Source: Clostridiales bacterium
Lineage (GTDB): Bacteria > Bacillota > Clostridia > Lachnospirales > Lachnospiraceae
Reading direction: 5' to 3'
Length of the DNA: 8,837 nt
NCBI GenBank assembly: GCA_020859965.1
Contig: JAJBVF010000114.1
Coordinates: 1 to 8,837 of the forward strand
A model generated the notes under the pieces. It made no database searches, was not told the origin of the DNA, and saw only the letters and a program-made list of their open reading frames with translations. Of the stretch, positions 5,591-8,837 are shown piece by piece (within the stretch, counting starts at the first letter, position 1; each line of letters starts with the position of its first letter). A program made the translations under genes and the position numbers.

Positions 5591-6353
5591 TTTTTGTTTG
5601 ATTCTCCAATACGACGGTACCCGCTACAACGGATGGCAGCGGCAGGGAAATACGCCCAATACCATTCAGGAAAAGCTGGAAACTATCCTGGAGCAGCTCT
5701 ACGGCGAAGAGATTGATCTGAACGGGTCCGGGCGGACAGACGCAGGCGTCCACGCGCTGCGGCAGGTCGCGAATTATCGAATCCCCCGCGTGCTTTCCCG
5801 GTATTCCTGCCAGGAAATCCAGGACTATTTCAATGATTATCTTCCGGCAGATATCCGCGTCCTTTCGGTTCAGAAAATGGAAGAACGTTTCCACGCAAGG
5901 CTCAACGCTGCCGGAAAGCTGTACGAATACCGGATCGACTGCGGGGAAGTCGCACATGTTTTTGACCGGCGCTACCTGTACCGCATAGAGGAACCGCTGA
6001 ACCTGCAGCGTATGCAGGAAGCCGCGGAATATCTGACCGGTACCCATGATTTCCGAAGCTTCTGCGCGAACCGGCAGATGAAAAAATCCACGGTGCGGAC
6101 CATCTATGACATCTCATTTGATCTGAACGACGGCATCCTGACGATCCGCTATCATGGCGACGGCTTTCTTTACAATATGGTTCGAATCCTGACCGGTACC
6201 CTGATCGAAGTCGGCACCGGAGATACGCTGCCCTCCCAGATTCCCCGCATTCTGGAGGCAAAGGACCGATCTTTCGCCGGATTCACCGCGCCGCCTCAGG
6301 CACTGTTTCTCGTAGATGTGTTTTATGAGGATGAAGAGGAAAACAAAGCGTAA
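5583..6353 (+). CDS. truA: tRNA pseudouridine(38-40) synthase TruA
   Basis: TruA converts uridines 38, 39 and 40 in the anticodon arm of many tRNAs to pseudouridine. With the start at 5583 the protein has 256 residues, normal for the family. It opens with LILQYDGTRYNGWQRQ (6-21), the typical first strand. The catalytic loop GSGRTDAGVHA (48-58) holds the nucleophile Asp53. Further family blocks are RFHAR, GKLYEYRI, HDFRSFC and YHGDGFLYNMVRILTGTLIEVG. All expected motifs are present, so it should be active. It overlaps the upstream membrane ORF by 8 bases (ATGGCTAA), suggesting translational coupling and cotranscription from the promoter at 3543-3571. Pairing of truA with envelope genes is not functionally meaningful as far as I know. 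It converges on maf with about 60 bases between stops, and no clear terminator is visible there. Confidence 0.97.
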   Translation: MANFCLILQYDGTRYNGWQRQGNTPNTIQEKLETILEQLYGEEIDLNGSGRTDAGVHALRQVANYRIPRVLSRYSCQEIQDYFNDYLPADIRVLSVQKMEERFHARLNAAGKLYEYRIDCGEVAHVFDRRYLYRIEEPLNLQRMQEAAEYLTGTHDFRSFCANRQMKKSTVRTIYDISFDLNDGILTIRYHGDGFLYNMVRILTGTLIEVGTGDTLPSQIPRILEAKDRSFAGFTAPPQALFLVDVFYEDEEENKA

Positions 6354-6412
6354 AATATCGCGTACCCCTGTGCATTCAAGCGGCAGCAAATCTACACTTC
6401 ACATAAGGTGAC

Positions 6413-7159
6413 TCAGACATATTCCTTCAATACCTGCCAAAGTGCTGACAGAGGCAGGCCGACCACGCTATTGTAATCGCCTTCTATCCCTTTGACCCAG
6501 AGACCGAACTTTCCCTGGATACCATATGCGCCAGCCTTATCCATCGGCTCACCGGTATCGAGATAAGCTTTGGTCTCTGTTTCTGTCATCGGATATACTT
6601 CTACTTTTGTCTCACTGTAAAAAATGTGTTTTTTTACATCATTTTCGTCTTTCACAAGCACGGCCACACCCGTAAACACCGAATGTATTCTTCCCTGAAG
6701 CTGCCGGAGCATCCGGTATGCGTCCGCACGGTCTTCCGGTTTTCCCATGATTTCGTTATCCCAGACAATCGTGTCGGAACCAATGATGATGCCTTCCGGG
6801 ATCTGCTCCGCCACTGCCTCTGCTTTGCCAAAAGCAAGCGCTTTGACCACTTCTGCGGGATAGCTGGCCGCATACAATACCTCCTGTTCATTTTGTGTTT
6901 CCGGCATATACGGCAATTCCGCTGCCTTTTGCCGGCCCTGCGTGCACTGTGCTACTTTTTGCTGCCCCTGTGTACTCTGCGATGCAGGCGCACTCTGCTG
7001 TTTCTGTATGCCCGGCTGCTCCCGCAGCCGATGTTCCCGCAGCCGGTTTACCACCGCGTTTTCATCAATTTCTCCCGGAATAACTTCAAATTCCAGCCCT
7101 GTCTGCGCCAGCAGCTCCCGTCTGCGCGGGGAGCCGGACGCTAAGATAATTCGTCTCAT
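6413..7159 (-). CDS. maf: Maf-type nucleoside triphosphate pyrophosphatase with a Gln-rich insertion
   Basis: Maf proteins hydrolyse non-canonical or excess nucleoside triphosphates (dTTP/UTP in the YhdE/BsMaf branch) to the monophosphate and pyrophosphate, and are linked to septum formation. The N-terminal ASGSPRRRELL (7-17) is the diagnostic nucleotide-binding motif. GSDTIVW (127-133) carries the catalytic Asp129. MGKP (138-141), FTGV, MDKAGAYGIQGKFGLWV and GDYNSVVGLPL complete the set. The protein has 248 residues against about 190-200 usually. The extra length is a low-complexity insertion at about 36-98, rich in Gln, Ala and Arg, between the IDE motif and the helix AEVVKALAFGKAEAV. Active-site motifs on both sides are intact, so activity is likely. 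AGGAGA lies 7-8 bases before ATG. The gene has its own promoter (7199-7227) and sits downstream of the ABC terminator. Confidence 0.93.
   Translation of the reverse strand: MRRIILASGSPRRRELLAQTGLEFEVIPGEIDENAVVNRLREHRLREQPGIQKQQSAPASQSTQGQQKVAQCTQGRQKAAELPYMPETQNEQEVLYAASYPAEVVKALAFGKAEAVAEQIPEGIIIGSDTIVWDNEIMGKPEDRADAYRMLRQLQGRIHSVFTGVAVLVKDENDVKKHIFYSETKVEVYPMTETETKAYLDTGEPMDKAGAYGIQGKFGLWVKGIEGDYNSVVGLPLSALWQVLKEYV
6917..6976 (-). repeat. Degenerate 30-base tandem repeat inside maf
   Basis: Two adjacent 10-codon units encode STQGQQKVAQ (residues 62-71) and CTQGRQKAAE (72-81), sharing six of ten residues (TQG, QK, A). They form the core of the Maf insertion and suggest it grew by tandem duplication followed by drift. 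Confidence 0.7.
7021..7045 (-). repeat. Second short tandem repeat inside maf
   Basis: CCCGCAGCCG occurs at 7021-7030 and again at 7036-7045, a 15-base period. It encodes RLREH then RLREQ (residues 39-48). It is at the N-terminal side of the Maf insertion. Confidence 0.75.
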
Positions 7160-7198
7160 AGTCTTTTCTCCTGATCTGTATTCATGTATACCTGCTTC

Positions 7199-7227
7199 AT
7201 TTTATATGGCGGATATCTGTTTTTCAA
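7199..7227 (-). promoter_or_regulatory. Promoter of maf
   Basis: On the minus strand, TTGAAA (7227-7222), a 17-base spacer and TAAAAT (7204-7199) match the consensus in five of six bases each. It lies just downstream of the ABC-transporter terminator and about 40 bases before the maf ATG. Confidence 0.72.
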
Positions 7228-7238
7228 CAGAAAACAGT

Positions 7239-7273
7239 AAAAATCGCCAGAAACTTTCTATCGTTCCTGGCGA
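7239..7273 (-). terminator. Rho-independent terminator of the ABC transporter operon
   Basis: TCGCCAGAAAC (7244-7254) pairs with GTTCCTGGCGA (7263-7273), 11 pairs with one G-U when read on the minus strand, around an 8-base loop. Five T follow on the minus strand (A-run 7239-7243). It lies about 27 bases past the permease stop. Confidence 0.9.
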
Positions 7274-7299
7274 AAGCTTTCTATCATTTTTTCATGCAT

Positions 7300-8067
7300 T
7301 TACAGTCCGCGGCTTTTAAGAATTCTCCTTTCCAGCGTAGAAAAGACGCATCGGTCTATGAGGATTCCGATCAGGATAATGACCAGCATCACAGCCATCA
7401 CCTGATTGATATCTGCCATGTCCCGCCCTGCCATCAGCGTATAGCCCAGTCCAACATAGGCAGACATGACTTCGCCGGACATCAGCGCTCTCCAGGCAAA
7501 GGACCAGGACTGTCTCAGTCCCGCCAGAAAACCGGGAAGCGCGGCCGGAAAGATTACGGTCTGATACATCTGAATTCTTCCGGCGCCCATGGTCGCCGCC
7601 GCCCTTTTGTAGATCGGCGGTATGGTCTGAATTGCGTTCTCAATCGCCAGTGCCACGCTGAATGTAGAGCCGATAACTACGACAAAAAGGATTGCGGATT
7701 CATCCAGACCGAACCACAGGATTGCGAAGGGTACCCAGCAAACGCTCGGAAGCGACTGAATGCCATTCATCAGCGGCTTTAAGTTCCGGTTCAGGAAGGA
7801 AGACGCGGAGATCAGAAGTCCCATCACCGTTCCGATCAGCAGAGAGAGGAGGAAACCGATCAGCACCCGCCTCAGGCTGTAGATTACTGCCTGCCACAGA
7901 GTTCCCTTCACGATCAGCTTCTCCAGGCTCTTCACTACACCGAGCGGAGACGGCATCGCGTAGGATTTCCACCAACCCAGCGGACCGGTGCCGAGGGTAT
8001 AGATAATCTGCCAGAGAATAATCAGCACTGCATAAAAACAGATTCCCGTAATAATTTTAGTGGTCAT
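7300..8067 (-). CDS. ABC transporter permease, nitrate/sulfonate/taurine (SsuC/TauC) type
   Basis: This 255-residue inner-membrane permease forms the channel of an importer that takes up a small substrate delivered by an external binding protein. About six membrane segments are visible (near 7-25, 65-88, 105-120, 123-143, 188-208 and 222-240). The cytoplasmic EAA loop, which docks the ATPase, is AAATMGAGRIQMYQTVIFPA (156-175), with the usual Gly160 and Pro174. Family features such as SLRRVLIGF and LPSVCWVPFAILWFG fit the SsuC/TauC/NrtB/ThiX group. I chose ATG 8067, which overlaps the ATPase stop by 11 bases. A longer frame exists upstream but its translation is not membrane-permease-like and lies inside the ATPase gene. 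Only a weak AAGAAG precedes ATG, so translation is probably coupled to the ATPase. Substrate cannot be told from the sequence: sulfonates, taurine, nitrate or thiamine precursors are all possible. Confidence 0.93.
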   Translation of the reverse strand: MTTKIITGICFYAVLIILWQIIYTLGTGPLGWWKSYAMPSPLGVVKSLEKLIVKGTLWQAVIYSLRRVLIGFLLSLLIGTVMGLLISASSFLNRNLKPLMNGIQSLPSVCWVPFAILWFGLDESAILFVVVIGSTFSVALAIENAIQTIPPIYKRAAATMGAGRIQMYQTVIFPAALPGFLAGLRQSWSFAWRALMSGEVMSAYVGLGYTLMAGRDMADINQVMAVMLVIILIGILIDRCVFSTLERRILKSRGL

Positions 8068-8827
8068 ATTCTTCTTTTGCAAGCTTCTCCACCTCCCTCT
8101 CCACGCAGGATAATATCTTGTGGCGCACCGCCAGAAATTCCGCGGAGTCAATCTCCCGCGGTCTCGGCAGATCTACCCTGAAAATATCTTTGATACAGCC
8201 CGGATTATCCGAAAGGACAACGATCCGGTCTGCCAGAAAGACCGCCTCCTCCACGCTGTGCGTCACGAAGATAATGGTCTTTTTCGTCTCCTCCCAGATC
8301 TGCTCCAGATCTGCCCTCAGCTTATTGGTCGTCTGTTTATCCAGCGCGGAAAACGGCTCGTCCATCAGAAGCACCGGGCTGTTCAGACAAAGCGCCCGCG
8401 CCAGAGCCGTCCGCTGCTTCATGCCGCCAGAGATCTCATGAATCCGGTATTCGCGGAATTCCCACAGACGCACCATCTTCAGATAATGCTCCGCGCGCCG
8501 CTCCTGTTCTTCCTTCGGCACCTTTGCAAGCTTCATTCCAAATTTTACATTATCGATCACGTTCAGCCATGGATAAAGCGCATGTTCCTGAAACATCATC
8601 GCGCGGTCCGCACCAGGGCCGGTGACCGGAGTCTGATTCATAAGAAGTTCTCCGGAGCTCGGCCGATCCAGCCCCGCAATAATATTCAAAAGTGTGGATT
8701 TCCCGCAGCCTGAAGGACCCACGAGACAGACAAATTCTCCGTCCTCCACCGTCAGAGAAATATCCTTCAGCGTCTCCCTGACTGAGCCTTCAAAAGAACG
8801 GGTGATATTTTTAAGCTCTAATGACAT
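8057..8827 (-). CDS. ABC transporter ATP-binding protein, nitrate/sulfonate/taurine (SsuB/TauB) type
   Basis: This 256-residue cytoplasmic ATPase powers the importer whose permease follows it. All motifs are present in order: Walker A GPSGCGKST (37-45), Q-loop Gln80 in MMFQEHALYPW, signature ISGGMKQR (132-139), Walker B VLLMDEPFSALD (152-163) with Glu157, and switch His190 in FVTHSVEEA. ALYPWLNVIDNV and the C-terminal LPRPRE block are typical of the SsuB/TauB/NrtD branch. The start is ATG 8827, with only 10 bases left in the window. GTGAG upstream is a weak ribosome site, which could mean coupling to a gene to the right. A binding-protein gene is expected there but cannot be seen. Its stop overlaps the permease start by 11 bases. 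Confidence 0.94.
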   Translation of the reverse strand: MSLELKNITRSFEGSVRETLKDISLTVEDGEFVCLVGPSGCGKSTLLNIIAGLDRPSSGELLMNQTPVTGPGADRAMMFQEHALYPWLNVIDNVKFGMKLAKVPKEEQERRAEHYLKMVRLWEFREYRIHEISGGMKQRTALARALCLNSPVLLMDEPFSALDKQTTNKLRADLEQIWEETKKTIIFVTHSVEEAVFLADRIVVLSDNPGCIKDIFRVDLPRPREIDSAEFLAVRHKILSCVEREVEKLAKEEYDH

Positions 8828-8837
8828 CGTTTCTCAC

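Noticed and set aside
6626..7144. A 172-codon plus-strand open frame over maf
   Set aside because: It is antisense to Maf, which has every family motif and its own ribosome site. The frame is rich in Cys, His and Arg with no recognisable domain.
7272..7285. GAAAGCTTTC palindrome and repeated CTTTCTATC next to the ABC terminator
   Set aside because: They are short, and they overlap or adjoin the terminator stem. Chance and the terminator itself explain them.
8068..8151. Longer permease start, 28 codons upstream
   Set aside because: The extra segment is Arg- and Trp-rich shadow sequence inside the ATPase gene. The permease-like sequence begins at the ATG at 8067.
1..8837. CRISPR array, insertion sequence, prophage, tRNA or rRNA
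   Set aside because: I saw no regularly spaced repeats, transposase-like protein, terminal inverted repeats or cloverleaf-like sequence.

Overview
This window looks like chromosomal DNA from a Gram-positive member of Clostridia, probably a Lachnospiraceae-like gut anaerobe. This is an inference. It rests on strong AGGAGG-type ribosome binding sites, TTGACA/TATAAT-type promoters, short stem-plus-U-run terminators, the style of the glutamate dehydrogenase and HtrA proteins, and a two-part membrane protein that resembles from memory the DUF6077 group common in that family. GC content is moderate and even. I see no IS element, integrase, CRISPR array, tRNA or rRNA.

Layout, left to right. (1) Positions 1-550, minus strand: the first 183 codons of glutamate dehydrogenase gdhA, which runs off the left edge. 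A 373-base gap upstream holds a good promoter and two strong hairpins. (2) 924-2234, minus: a membrane-anchored HtrA-type serine protease with a PDZ domain. (3) 2235-2661: a long gap that ends in a clear terminator for the next gene. (4) 2662-3396, minus: a secreted Ig-like protein starting at TTG. (5) 3416-3667: back-to-back promoters around a 21-base inverted repeat, plus a structured leader. (6) 3668-6353, plus: two membrane-protein ORFs that share one frame and are separated by TAATAA, followed by truA, which overlaps the second ORF by 8 bases. (7) 6413-7159, minus: Maf nucleotide pyrophosphatase, convergent with truA, carrying an unusual Gln-rich insertion. (8) 7300-8827, minus: permease and ATPase of a nitrate/sulfonate/taurine-type ABC importer. 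Its binding protein is not in the window and may lie beyond the right edge.

Most genes are ordinary housekeeping or envelope genes, and they do not form one obvious pathway. gdhA joins ammonia and 2-oxoglutarate metabolism, HtrA handles envelope protein quality, TruA modifies tRNA, Maf removes non-canonical nucleotides and the ABC pair imports a small organic anion or related nutrient.

I did not find a clearly new multi-gene system. The observations most worth checking are the possibly split membrane glycosyltransferase-like gene (3668-5590), the symmetric operator candidate between the divergent promoters (3525-3545), the hairpin-bearing leaders of gdhA and of the secreted Ig-like gene, and the repeat-built insertion in Maf.
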